A stretch of 64,000 nucleotides of DNA. Source: Erigeron canadensis. Its lineage: Eukaryota > Streptophyta > Magnoliopsida > Asterales > Asteraceae. Each line of letters begins with the position of its first letter. The stretch's first letter is position 1. Location of the stretch: the NCBI RefSeq assembly GCF_010389155.1, contig NC_057767.1, positions 23,261,723 to 23,325,722 of the forward strand, in the 5' to 3' direction. Position numbers and translations under genes: made by a program. Positions 47,166 through 58,689 of the stretch are shown piece by piece. Under the pieces are notes generated by a model. The model worked only from the letters and a program-made list of their open reading frames with translations. It had not been told where the DNA came from and did not search any database.

Positions 47166-50100
47166 TCAAAAATTAGATACATCCTGCATTGGCCTAAACT
47201 CGATGCCTTCCACAATAATTCCACTAAAACTCCCACCCTCGGGTTTCCATAATTTAACCTCCAATGACACATGATTCTCTAACTGATGTAACGATTTGCT
47301 CAATCTGACCTCCATCCAACCATCATTTCTTTCCTCCATCCAACTATTTTGAATATCCATGTGACCTTTTGGCATCACAGATCCTTCAATCCTTGATGCA
47401 GTTGATAAGTCATGTGATCCATGATCATTCTTTGGCATGAGTGTTGGTATATTAATCGGTGGAATCGAATTCATATGAGCAAAAACAGTACCCTTAATCA
47501 TGTCACCCAACTTGTATTTTACTTTAAAGAATTCGCGAGACCGCGTTTGTGGTTTGGAAGGCCGGATCCGGGCCTTCCACGTTGAACGAAAAGAGCTCCT
47601 CTTACGTGGTGCCAGAGCATTATTTGATAAATCATGGTTGTCTCCAAATTTGAACACAAGATAGCATGCATAGATATAGTTAGGTGAAAACATGAATGGC
47701 CGAAGTCTACATGTGAAAAGATACCAATCATCAGTTCCAAGTTCTTTCACCTCTTTAAACCTGTTGCGGTATAAGTACCAGTTGGTTGGAATTCTTGAAA
47801 CAAAGACAGAAACTATAGTACCATATAAAATCTTCTAGCATATGTAGCTTAGAGAGAGAGAACCTTGATTCGGATAGAGATAGAGTTTCTAAACTTTCAT
47901 AGCTTGTGTCGTTGCATAAAATATGTGTCGGTGGTAGTATCGAACATATCCCACCAGTTGATTTGCATAGGAAAAGCCACTAACAACAAAATAAAAACAA
48001 AATATTAGATTATAGATACAAGAAGTACTTCACTATACTATGTTTCAGCATAAGAAAAAGAGGGTAACAATGTCCGAGTTACCATTTTGCAACCATAAGC
48101 AAGGAAACCCGCGCAAAGGAGGAGATAAAGATCCTTTTTGCTGGTGTAATGCAAATGTTTGTCTGATATCTCAATATACTGGTGATAGTTTTTTGGCAAC
48201 TTTTTCTCCCAGTATACGTCGTCTTCTTTTTCCTCTTCTATTGGCATCAAGAGACTCTTTATTTTTTCGATTTCGTTATGCTGCATCTTTAGATTAAAAT
48301 ACAAAATATAGTGTGATTATAATTCGCAAATAGCCAGAATAAACTAAATTTAGATGTATCAGAAATACTGTATAAAACTTGCCATCTCTAGAGGCTGAAA
48401 TTCTATTCCTTGTATCAAGAGACCAGATTCTACAGGATTGTCATAATATGAAAGCTCCTCTATCTCAATGTCAAAATCAGCATTCGGCCCATGATTAAGG
48501 AAACTCCACATTCGAATCTTATACCAGTTGTCATCTGTCAGTTCTGCATAATGCGTAGAATATACACTTGACTCGTCAACCTTCCATCTAAGCGTCATCA
48601 ACCTTAAATGTTTGAGATCCTCAATGGGTTTTTTAGAGTATTTGAACACCATTTTAGCTGCATACATGGTATTAAGTGATAAAATGCTAGTTTTTATTTG
48701 ACATCTAATTTTTTTCCACTTCCCATAGTGATATTCCACTACAACTGGAAACCTAGAAAGAAGATGCCTCGAAGAACCATGTTGGAACACCCAACGATGA
48801 TCATTTCCCTCATTGACCTCTACAAATCTTTTTGCTGATATCAGTACACATTTCGTTCCATCATTGTTTATCCATAAGAACTGCCCAAAATGATTTCACA
48901 TAAACAATATTCAAGAATGTAAAAAAAAAAGCACCTCATTACATATATAGAAATGTAAAAGATGATATAATCTTTGACAAATAGAAGCATAACATAATCA
49001 ATGAACGGGCGTAAAATATAATGAAGTTTTATAAATGTGAAGAAATTTGAAAATCAATGGATACTTAGAAACCCAAATTAACATTTTTGGTCTTTCGATG
49101 TGGCAAATGTTGTTAGTGGAAATAAATAGAAATTAAAAAAGCTAGGGAATTAACCTTGTTTCCTTCATCAAATAGAATTCCCTTGTGAAGAAGCCAGAAG
49201 AGATCTCTTTTGATAGTATAAATGGCTTTTGGAATATTGAAGTTTTTAATCATCCCTTTCCAGTCTTGAGGTAGTTTTGTCTCCCAGAAATCATCCTCGT
49301 CATCTGAGTCAGATTCTTCCGTCTCGTATGCCTCAAATTTTAGTTCCTTCTCATGTGCCTCCTATCATTCGAATATATGTAATCGATGTGACATTGTAAC
49401 ACATATGATATTTATACTAAACAAAGTCATGATTAATGTTGCAAGACATTTTCTCTTTTAGTGCTGATGAACTTACTTGATATTGTAGTGCAATTTCAAG
49501 CTGTTGCACAACTTGAGTCATTGATGGGCGCTCTTTTCTCTCCAGCCTCAAACATTGATATGTGATTCCTGAGAATGTTTCTAAACACTTTGCGGCAATT
49601 TGTTCCTTTATACTAGTTTCTACTATAGTGTCTAGTTTATTTTCTTGATACCGCTTCTGCACCAACATTGCAAGGAAACGGCTATCATCTTTGGTATTTA
49701 GAACCGCAAGCCTTCCGCAAAGAACTTCGAACAACACCACACCGAATGAATAGACGTCGGATTCTTTTGACAACAACCCGGTCTGCGCATACATTGGATC
49801 CATATAGCTGAGGGAGCCTACAGCGTCATTGAAAAGAAATGTGTATCGCTGGTTTGCAGGGCCAAGCTTTGAAAGGCCAAAATCTGCAACTTTAGCATTC
49901 CAATTTTGGTCCAACAATATATTCGAACTCTTGATGTCACGATGTAAGAGTCTCTGATGACTTGCGGGATCAGGATTATGAAGGAAATTTATTCCACGCG
50001 CAGCCCCGATGCATATACGAAGGCGTTGGATCCATGAGAGACGGGTGTTACTTAGATGCAGATCGAGACTTTTGTTGGATAGATATTCGTATACAAGGAT

Positions 50101-50403
50101 TTTTTCACCATCCTCGTCACAAAAGCCTAGTAAAGAGACCAAATTTTCATGTTTGTAACGCGCAAGTGACATAATCTCTTTCCAGAACTCAGGGTCTCCT
50201 TGTCCAAAAGCACGATCTAACCGCTTAACAGCAACCATGGTGTTCAACCACTTCCCTTCGGAAGTACTAACTAAGGAAAGTTGACCTTTATAAACCTTCC
50301 CAAACCCACCTCGGCCGATACAGTTGTCTTCGCTAAAGTTGTTGGTGGCCGATTTTATATCTTCAATTGGAATTCGGAGATGTTCAAACTCCGACGACAT
50401 CAT
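47166..50403 (-). CDS. Cytoplasmic receptor-like kinase with two PP2 modules
   Basis: Six exons on the minus strand: 50403-49477, 49361-49155, 48880-48383, 48286-48083, 47979-47864, 47760-47166. Lengths 927, 207, 498, 204, 116 and 595 nt give 849 codons with consistent phases. Exon 1 is a Ser/Thr kinase: GRGGFGKVYKG (30-40), Lys60 in VAVKR, Glu76, HRDIKSSN (catalytic Asp156), DFG (174-176), and SLSYMDPMY where the usual DPEY Glu is Met. There is no signal peptide or membrane helix, so it is a cytoplasmic RLCK; the fold resembles CrRLK1L-type kinases. The remainder is two repeats of a linker (FWETKLPQDW; YWEKKLPKNYHQYI) plus a phloem-protein-2-like domain (LLIQGIEFQPLEM; IIVEGIEFRPMQD). PP2 proteins bind glycans and act in phloem or stress responses; what this fusion senses is unknown. 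The exon 3/4 intron appears to use a GC donor. All exons are open, so it is probably functional. Confidence 0.85.
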
Positions 50404-50679
50404 CTTCTTCTTCTTCTTGTGTTTGATAGATATATTACAACAACTTAAGTTAACTTAATTTAACAGATCCGATGATGAAAATAATAATAACATCCGGTAA
50501 ACTACTGCAAATTAAATCCGAATTTTACCTACTTAGAAAAACAAGAAGAAGCAGATCTATTATTATCTATCGTTGACTTTTATTTTTCATTTTCCTTTCA
50601 CGAAGCCCACTTCAACGTTAATTGTGGAGTAAATTACATTTTAAGTCCCTCAAGTTGGCATAATTAGTAATTATTTCCC
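50404..50679. other. 5' flank of the kinase-PP2 gene
   Basis: Minus-strand 5' UTR with a (GAA)n stretch just before the ATG and an AATATAT motif near 50432-50438 that could be a TATA element. Not tested. Confidence 0.35.
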
Positions 50680-50791
50680 AAAATACAATTTTGTCACTAA
50701 AGTGGGTCAAAATTTTCACTTAACACTCCTTGACCAAAATACAATTTTGCCACTAAAGTGGGTCAAAATTTTCACTTAACACTCCTTGACC
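50680..50791. repeat. Two-copy 56-bp tandem repeat
   Basis: AAAATACAATTTTGTCACTA... at 50680-50735 is repeated at 50736-50791 with one substitution. Confidence 0.9.
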
Positions 50792-52940
50792 AGATGCCGT
50801 TTAATTGCTCCATTAAATGAGGGGTAAATTTGTCATTTCATCATATTTTCTTCTTCTTTCACACCTAAACCCATTTTTAGATTTCATCTCTATCATCATC
50901 ATTTTTAGTGATTTTTCTCGATGGACCTAATTGAAGAATGACATTTCTATCTTTTCTTTTTGCACCTTCTTCACCCCTCTGCCCCTCAACCCCACCAGAT
51001 TCGGCCACCACCAAGCGAACCACCATGAACTACAATAGCCAACCACCACAACTATGGTTGTTTTTTGTTTTTCTGGTTCCTAAGATGGTAGCAAAATATT
51101 GTGATATCCGGTGAAAGCGGACTAATGGGTCAGAATGATACACATAGATCTGAATTAAAGAGCCCAATTGAGTGAGATTCGAGTAATGGTTGTAGTAGCC
51201 AGATCTGGAGGGGTCGGGTTCAAGTAATGGGTCGGTTATTTATATCCCTACGGTGTTATGATAACTATCTATACACCTCTATAAAAATTATCACACCCCT
51301 CATTTTTAGAGATAGTTACACAATAGTTATATACGGATTTACTAAATTATCCTTAATAAACACCCGCTATGGAAAGAGTTTTTATAAAATACCAAATTTG
51401 CCATTAATGACTTAATTTACACTATAAACCTTAATTTTAATAATTAATACTTTAAGCATTTATTTTTTAAAAATTTCCACTATCACAATTTACACTCTAA
51501 ACATTTTTTTTTTCCACCCACATATTTTGTTGTTCCTTAAACTTCCTTTGGTTGTCAACTAGATCTCCCAAACACAACATTGTTTGGTTCAAGTGGTCCA
51601 CTTTCAATACCTAATCTAGTACTAATCTGTAATTTGTATAGTTTTCTTTCCCTTTGCTAATATTCTTGGCTCCTAGCTTGTTAGTTCTAAGTTAATAAGA
51701 TTAAACGTTCAAAAACAAAATCCAAACAAATTATCAAATGCCAAAAGTTGTTACTCTTCTACTACACCTTGGAAATTTCAATGCCACTAAGATCTCCATG
51801 TCATACCATCAAAAAGATCACAAATAACACAAACTTTAGACCATGTCAAGGCATGCAACCATGTAAACCGAGATTGTCACCATCAAGCCAATGATCTTTT
51901 CATAATCTTTTCTTGTTTTTATTCCCAACTTTGTTTTTAAACATTGTTATGGTGGTTAGAATTGGAGTATGCCTTAGAAAATGAGAGAGCATATCTTTGG
52001 CCAAATGCTATTACCATTTGCATTACAAGAGAACGTATACTCAAAACCATGGATCGTATAGGCTACTTTAACCAAAATAGCGTCCAAATTTTGAATTACA
52101 CGCCGTATAAATTTGTACATCGATCAATTTTAAATTAAAAGCATAGCAACTTTAATTCTTCAGGAAAGTGAAGAACCCACTTTTAGTCAATAAGAGACCA
52201 CAAAAAACTAAACTGTGAACAAATTATCGAATCACCTAATTGCTAGTTGAATTACCCAAGCCGGTACCACCAAAGCAAAGACAACTTTTTCCAACAATTA
52301 GTTTTATTGACTATCGAATTATCAATTGCATCTATGTGACAATAACGTGGAACCACCAACCGCTAAGAATCACGTTGACAAGATTAATCGTTTCTTAAAA
52401 TGATATCCACTATCATACCATGAACTAGTGATAATTACTCATAGACAAATAACCGTTTTAAAATCACATATACATTCAACTGGTACCACCAACGAAGAAT
52501 CATATGCAACCAATATCATATTTAATTATTAAAAAGAACTAAAATCATCAAGATCACAGAACAACGATAATTAAATAAACTCTTTTGAATTAAAAATATT
52601 GCAATCACATTATTCGTCTCGTTTAATCAAGGTGAATGATAAACAGTTTAGCCACTCATGATTAAGTAACAATAATAATCAAATAAAGAGAAGAACATAT
52701 TGTACCAATCGTTTGAGTAAAAGAGAAAATTGCAAGACAGTAAATTAATACGATCTAGATGGGTGTCCATGAATCTTCGATGAGTCCACCTAAGTCAAAA
52801 CCTGCTTGGAGATCGAAGAACCCTTGTAGAACAACTTCTAGAAAGACTTTGGATAACTGCAAAAATTAGGTTTAGGTTTATATTTATACCCCCTTTAATC
52901 TAATGCTTTAGTCGGCCAAAAATTCCCTTCAGATTCGACA
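50792..52940. other. Non-coding spacer
   Basis: No supported gene. A CT-rich patch (50840-51010) with several CCACCA motifs and short open frames at 51227 and 51944 has no recognisable domain. Confidence 0.4.
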
Positions 52941-52941
52941 A

Positions 52942-53150
52942 GCCACTGCGGCGCAGTGGCTTTGTTGCCTCCCACTACGTCGCAGTGCTATTCTTCTGAC
53001 CTGGGCACGTATTTCTTTCACTTGACTACGGCGCAGTTGCCTTGTGTTCACATTACTGCGACTCAATCTAAATTAACTGATCAAATCCTCCTTGTTTGAA
53101 GTCCACTGCGGCGCAGTGGCTTGGCTTGGTCCTCACTGTGTCGCAGTGCT
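52942..53150. repeat. Cluster of GCCACTGCGGCGCAGTGGC palindromes
   Basis: A 19-bp perfect palindrome occurs at 52942-52960 and, as CCACTGCGGCGCAGTGG, at about 53103-53119. At least three decayed copies lie between or just after them (near 52972, 53023 and 53133). They contrast with AT-rich surroundings. Confidence 0.8.
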
Positions 53151-53702
53151 AATTAACTGATCCAAATAACCTCTTTCAAACATGAAATCTTGCAAAACTT
53201 CTCCATCTTTCTTTACTTCAACAACTCTCGATCTAACAAAACAACTTCTAGGCCAATAAATTTTCCGAAAATGTGCCAAATGAACACGTGACCTGTTAAG
53301 CGCCTAGAAACACTAACAAACACCATAAACGCGCTAAATGCACATAAAATCGACTTAAAACATATAATAAAATGGCCAATAATGATGTGGGTAATGGGTA
53401 TAAATTAGTCACATCAGTTGTCGAACTATAAGCCACCATAGAAGCGGATTAGTATTGTGTTTAGATATATGGGCCAATTACTTGGAAAGTCTCTTAACTT
53501 GTAACTGAAACCTTTTATAGGGCTCGAACCAAAAGAGGTTCTATTGTGAGTAAAAAAACCGGCTAAAACACCCCGGTGAAAAACACCTCCATCTTTTTTT
53601 GAAACACATTTCCATCTTTTTTTTTTAACTCATTTAGTGATTACATGGATATTACACATCATTTATTAATAGAGAAAAGTGAGTATGGGGCTAATATGCA
53701 CC
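53151..53702. other. Spacer
   Basis: No gene. A partial copy of the following MITE terminus, GGTGAAAAACACCTCC, is at about 53573. Confidence 0.4.
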
Positions 53703-53820
53703 CAACTTCGGTGAAAAACACCTCACATACCAATATTTTAATATTTTGAATAAATATTTGGCCCCCTATGATTTTTATGGTTTAAAAAAAAGGTATGTGA
53801 AGGTTTTTCACCCAAGTTAG
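53703..53820. mobile_element. 118-bp hairpin MITE
   Basis: CAACTTCGGTGAAAAACACC...CACATACC (53703-53731) is inverted at 53792-53820 (GGTATGTGAAGGTTTTTCAC...AAGTTAG), about 28 bp with four mismatches, enclosing AT-rich DNA. Confidence 0.6.
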
Positions 53821-55259
53821 ATGCCTAACATCCTCATATTCTCTTCCCTCTTATTAATATGTTTTGACAAATATTCCACCATCTATGTAATAGTGTGTAT
53901 CGATCTTTATATATCTATATCTGTTTTCTATACCCTCATCATTATCATCATCGATCCATACGACCATATACATAGATTCAAAATCTATATCTTACCTTTT
54001 ATCTATAATAATGTATATATCCATTCACTTCCACAACATTTACAATCCAGATCCATAACAATGGTATCACCATTTATAGATTAATCTTTCGATAACATCA
54101 ATCTCATCATTTAGATTCTAAAGAAAATCCTAAAATCAATAAACCTTAATCACACCACCACAATCCCAAACCGATTTCGGCGATCGTCGACAGTGATGGT
54201 GTTGTGTTGTTGCACCTAGTGAAAAGACAAAACAGCTGGTGTTGTTGTTGCTGATTCTTGTTTTACAAATCCCACAGCTGCTTCCAACGAAGATTTATAC
54301 ATAATATGTATGTGTATATGAATACGAATATGTATATTTATGTGTGTCTATAGATCTATGTGTATATGGTTTGTCTCCCATTGACCATACAAATCGAGGT
54401 TGTTGCGGTTTATCAAGATCAGTGGCTGATTGTGTTGGCGAGGTTTTTGATTTTCATAAAAGTTAATTGGGTTAATTGTTATTGTGTATGTGTAGATAAT
54501 TGGGTGATTTTGTCAAAATCGGGTTGATTTTGTTGTTGTAGCGAATATATATACATGTTGATGTTGATTGGGTTAATTGTTATTATACATGTGTATATGG
54601 TGAAGGATATGGAACATGGTCTCTAAATAAAAGAAAAAGGAAAACTACAACCGGTTAAAAAAAAAAAAAGTCTACATTAACAAAAGTAGGTCATAATTTT
54701 GCAAAAGAAGTTTTAGCTGTCTTTCTTTCTCACAATAGAAATTTTTTTTTTTCGAGCTCCATAAAAGATTTCAATAACAAGTTGAAAGACTTTCCAAATA
54801 ATTAGCCCTAATATATTTCTATAGTAAATTTGTAAAACTTTTGAGATATAATACATACAATGTATGTGATATGATAAAAGTTTCATAGACAAAAATATAT
54901 TGGAAAAACGTATACTACATAATTTTTTCTAAAGAGCAAAAAATCAAAAGTAGTTTCACTTCTCACATTACATTTGTGATAGTGGATTAATAAGGATTTT
55001 TCGAGAGTCCTAGTTTACAGGTATACGTGTAATTTAAGGGTAAGAGTAGAATAAAATTCGGTTAAAAAAAATAATAGTAAATTACATATAGAACATGGAA
55101 TGAATTGTATATGATGTCTAATTCAAAAGTTTTCATTAATTTAAACTAGATTTTACACTTTAACCTTTCAATCTAACTAATTAAAATCTTCTAACATTTA
55201 AGTAAAAGATGTTATTAATAACCTATTTTATTATTTTTTTATTTTTAAAACGGCATTCT
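53821..55259. other. Non-coding spacer
   Basis: No gene. The open frame at 53821-54084 is an AT-rich, Ile-rich translation without a domain. Confidence 0.4.
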
Positions 55260-55404
55260 AATCTATTCATACTCTTAAATTAGACACATACCTGGGATGA
55301 AACCCGGAACTCTTAAAAAAATTCCAATTAATCAAAGTAAGGCTCGAACCCATGTAGATCTCCCAAGGTCAAGGACCTTACCAATGGGCCACCAACCCCA
55401 TTGG
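55260..55404 (-). mobile_element. tRNA-derived SINE head
   Basis: On the minus strand TGGCCCATTGG (55381-55391) is a good box A and GGTTCGAGCC (55341-55350) a good box B, 30 nt apart, with GGGGTTGG just upstream. The body continues to lower coordinates into an ATTTTTTT stretch. This is the clearest SINE promoter in the window. Confidence 0.6.
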
Positions 55405-55868
55405 CCTTATTAATAACCTATTATTCATTCACAAGAAATAAACAGTCTTTTAACCAAATACAAACAAAAAAAGGTTGAATTTACTCGAGACATATTTGAC
55501 TCTATTATACCTTTAATCCAACAAGAAGGGTTCATATATCATTTGACTTTTAAACAGAAAATGTGAATCTCCCAAGGTTAAAGACCTTACCAATAGGCCA
55601 CCAACCTCATTGGCCTTATTAATAACCTATTATTCATTCACAAGAAATAAACAGTCTTTTAACCAAATACAAACAAAAAAAGGTTGAATTTACTATATTT
55701 GACTCTATTACACCTTTTATTAATAACATATTATTCATTCACAAGAAATAAACAGTCTTTTAACCAAATACAAACAAAAAAAGGTTGAATTTACTATATT
55801 TGACTCTATTACACTTTTAATTCAACAAGAAGGGTTCATATATCATTTGACTTTTAAACAGAAAATGT
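55357..55868. repeat. Triplicated 130-205 bp unit including part of the SINE
   Basis: ATTATTCATTCACAAGAAAT...CAAAAAAAGGTTGAATTTACT occurs three times (from about 55421, 55629 and 55730). The first and second copies also include TCTCCCAAGGT...ACCTTACCAATRGGCC, the SINE head (55358 and 55567), and the first and third share a TTCAACAAGAAGGGTTCATA-type right flank. Near identity shows recent unequal duplication. Confidence 0.85.
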
Positions 55869-56011
55869 AGATATCTAATTTACATTACAATTTGATTAGC
55901 CTTTTTTCAAAGCTATAATCATGAAGGGCTATTGCTCCGAAGACTAGTTCCAGCTCAAAAACATTGCAAAGAGAATTTTTCCAAATAATATACACAAACC
56001 AGGAAGGTATA

Positions 56012-57528
56012 TTATTCAAGTGTTGGTCTAAACTCAAGGCCTTCCACAAGAATTCCACTAAAACTCCCACCCTTGAATTTTGATAATGTCAACCGTAGTG
56101 ACGTACCATTTTGCAACTGCTCAGCTGGTTTGCACAACATCACCTCCATCCAACCATCCCCTCGTTCTTTCATCCGACTATCTGCAACAAATTCAGTGTC
56201 ACATTTTGATATCCATCTTTCAGTTGTCGATATCTTTGATAAGTCATCTGATCCATAACTATTTTTTGATTCTATTGTTGGTATATTCATTGAAGACAGT
56301 TTGAAATGTGCATAAAATGTATCTCCAAAAGTGTCATCCAAGTTGTACCATGCCTTAAAGAAACAAGTATCATCAGGCTCTGAATGGTTGTCTTCAAATT
56401 TAAACACAAGATAACATGCGTATTTATACTGAGGCGAAAACATGCGTGCTTGAAGTTTACACTCAAAACTGTACCAATACGCTTCCTGTAGTTTTTTCAC
56501 CTTGCCAAACCTGTTGATGCAATAAAATTTAATTAGTCGGAATTCTAGGAACATACTCAGTTTCTCACTAACTCACAATACAAAAATATAATTCAGGGAT
56601 TGGCAACCTGGATGTAGATAGCGATATTGTATCTAAACGTTTGTAGTTACAGTTGTCGGGTAAGGTACTTGTAGCTGGTATCATAGAACATATTCCACCG
56701 GTTGATTTGCATAGTGAAAACCACTGTTAACCAATAATTCCGGATGTATGAGAAATGATTGAAACATAAATACTGTCAAGAACACTTGTCAAAAGTCAAA
56801 CATTAACACACTTTATTATGTTTCAACAGAAGAAGATGAAATTACCAATTGGCCATTATCACCAAGGAAACCATCACAAAAACAGGCGTAGAGCTCTTTT
56901 TTGTTGGTGTAGTGCAACGGCTTGTCTGACCTTTGAATATAATTTTGATAGTCATTTGGCAACTTTTCCCCCCAATATTCATCTTCATGTGATACTGAAA
57001 GACTTGTAAATTTTTCTGTCTCTTCTTGCTGCATCTTAAAGTTAGAAAGCAAATTAAATGCTTTGTGATAACCAAAAAGATTAAAGACACATTTTAGACT
57101 TCTATATGTGACCAGTGAATATATCAAAGACCAAATTAATTCAATAAGAGATACTTGCCATCTCTATAGGATAAAACTCAATTCCTTGGATCAATAACTC
57201 AGATTCCATAGGATCTTCGAAATATGAAAGCTCTTTTATTACAAAGTCAAATTCAGCACTCGGCCCATGATTAATGAAATACCACATTTTGATCTTATAC
57301 CAGTTATTCACTACGAGTTCTGCAGTATGTGTAGAACATACAGTCAACTCTCCCATTTTCCATCTAATTGTTATCAACTTTAAGCGTTCGAGATCCCTAA
57401 TGGATTGCTCCCGGTATTTGAATATCAAGCTAGCAGCATACATGGTACCAAGTGATAACACATTGGTTTTTATTTGACATTTAATATCATGAAATTCCTT
57501 GAAAGAATACTCCGCGACAGTTGAAAAC
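56012..57528 (-). pseudogene. 5'-truncated kinase-PP2 paralogue
   Basis: Four minus-strand exons, 57528-57159, 57034-56846, 56723-56608 and 56510-56012, correspond in order, phase and sequence to exon 3 (3' part) through exon 6 of the kinase-PP2 gene 6 kb away. They encode a partial PP2 domain (LLIQGIEFYPIEM), a linker (YWGEKLPNDYQNYIQRSDKP) and a complete PP2 domain (WFSLCKSTGGICSMIPATST ... ILVEGLEFRPTLE, stop). All remaining exons are open. The kinase exon, exon 2 and the first half of exon 3 are absent: upstream is a CCGCAG acceptor, then non-coding DNA and a foldback MITE at 57911. The exon with partner sequence at this junction is therefore missing, so it lacks a start. I call it a pseudogene, although an unusual upstream first exon could make it a PP2-only gene. 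Confidence 0.8.
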
Positions 57529-57910
57529 CTGCGGAAAAAAAAAGTGGATGTAAACTCTGTTTGTATTGTTTGTGTATACAAACAGATGATCATTTTCTCA
57601 ACTCCGCAACAAATATTACATATCCCGGCATCTTTTGTCAGGTTTACAACTACGTTTGTGGCCTAGGAAAATAACAATATCTACTAAGACACTACAGTGG
57701 AAGTGTGTTGAATGAAGAGTGCCATGTTATGGATGTATAGCCAGGCACAAGTAATCATTGGCTCGTTTTGGGGTTACCCCGGTTAAAGTATCATGGGCTC
57801 GTTTAGCATAAGGATCATCCAATATTATTATAGAAGGAAATATTTCATTGTATCACTAGTCTTAATACCTACGAAGTACGGAGTGACTATATATATATAT
57901 ATATATATAT
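57529..57910. other. Non-coding DNA upstream of the truncated paralogue
   Basis: No kinase or PP2 exon is found here on the minus strand. The segment ends in an (AT)n run (57890-57911). Confidence 0.5.
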
Positions 57911-58302
57911 AGGGTAACATTCCAGTGAGAACAGTCTTAAAATAAGAACGGTGAGAATACTTAAAAAACATCATTTTGATGCATTAAAAGCCAATAAAAC
58001 TAACATAGTGCTTAACTAATTATCATTATTTAAGTGTTTAACAACACATTGATCTGTCAAAATCGAGAAATCACGTTTTTTGTTTTGTGCATCCATCTTG
58101 GATGCATATTCATCAAAATGATGCATCCAACAAAAAACGTGATTTTTTCACTTTTGACGGATCAATGTGTTGTTAAACACTTAAATAATGATAATTAGTT
58201 AAGCACTATGTTAGTTTTATGGATTTTTAATGCATCAAAATGATGTTTTTTAAGTGTTCTCACCGTTCTTATTTTAAAACTGTTCTTATTTGATCGCTCC
58301 CC

Positions 58303-58303
<1 letters not shown>
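57911..58303. mobile_element. 393-bp foldback MITE inserted in a TA repeat
   Basis: The whole element is close to palindromic. The left tip AGGGTAACATTCCAGTGAGA...TCTTAAAATAAGAACGGTGA pairs with the inverted right tip, and the arms continue inward through AACACATTGATC / GATCAATGTGTT to GATGCATCC near the centre. Both sides are TA repeats (57890-57910 and 58304-58330), so the target was TA or the flanks hide the duplication. No coding sequence. Confidence 0.85.
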
Positions 58304-58330
<27 letters not shown>

Positions 58331-58336
<6 letters not shown>

Positions 58337-58689
58337 ACTAAGAGATGATAGTTTTTTGCTTAGTGGGTGTTTGAGCATGAAAATGACCATCCATTCCTTT
58401 TGTTTTGATCATTTTTATGCCTTTGTGAAGTTTCGGCACTTCACATGTACATATAACACGTTTTGTTTCATAAGGTGAGGAAGAGTGAAACCTCCTGTCT
58501 CTTACTTTACTTCCTCAAAGAAAATTTGAGACTTATATTTTATGTTTCTCTTCCCACGTGCCTTTGTCCCCAGGAAAACAAGAAAAGAAACTATCTAATA
58601 GTACTAGCATCGTGGTCCCTTCCCATGTCCTTTCCATGTGACATGATGCAAGAGTATGGGTCTTCTTTTTATAATTTAAAATTGTGATA
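58331..58689. other. Short spacer
   Basis: Nothing supported. The open frame at 58463-58687 has no recognisable domain. Confidence 0.4.

Noticed and set aside
50404..50460. Signal peptide or transmembrane exon upstream of the kinase
   Set aside because: The kinase exon begins with its own ATG and a normal RLCK juxtamembrane-like start (IPIEDIKSATNNFSE); no upstream hydrophobic exon is visible.
55341..55391. Possible functional tRNA gene
   Set aside because: A and B boxes are good but no acceptor stem or anticodon arm can be folded; a SINE head is the better reading.
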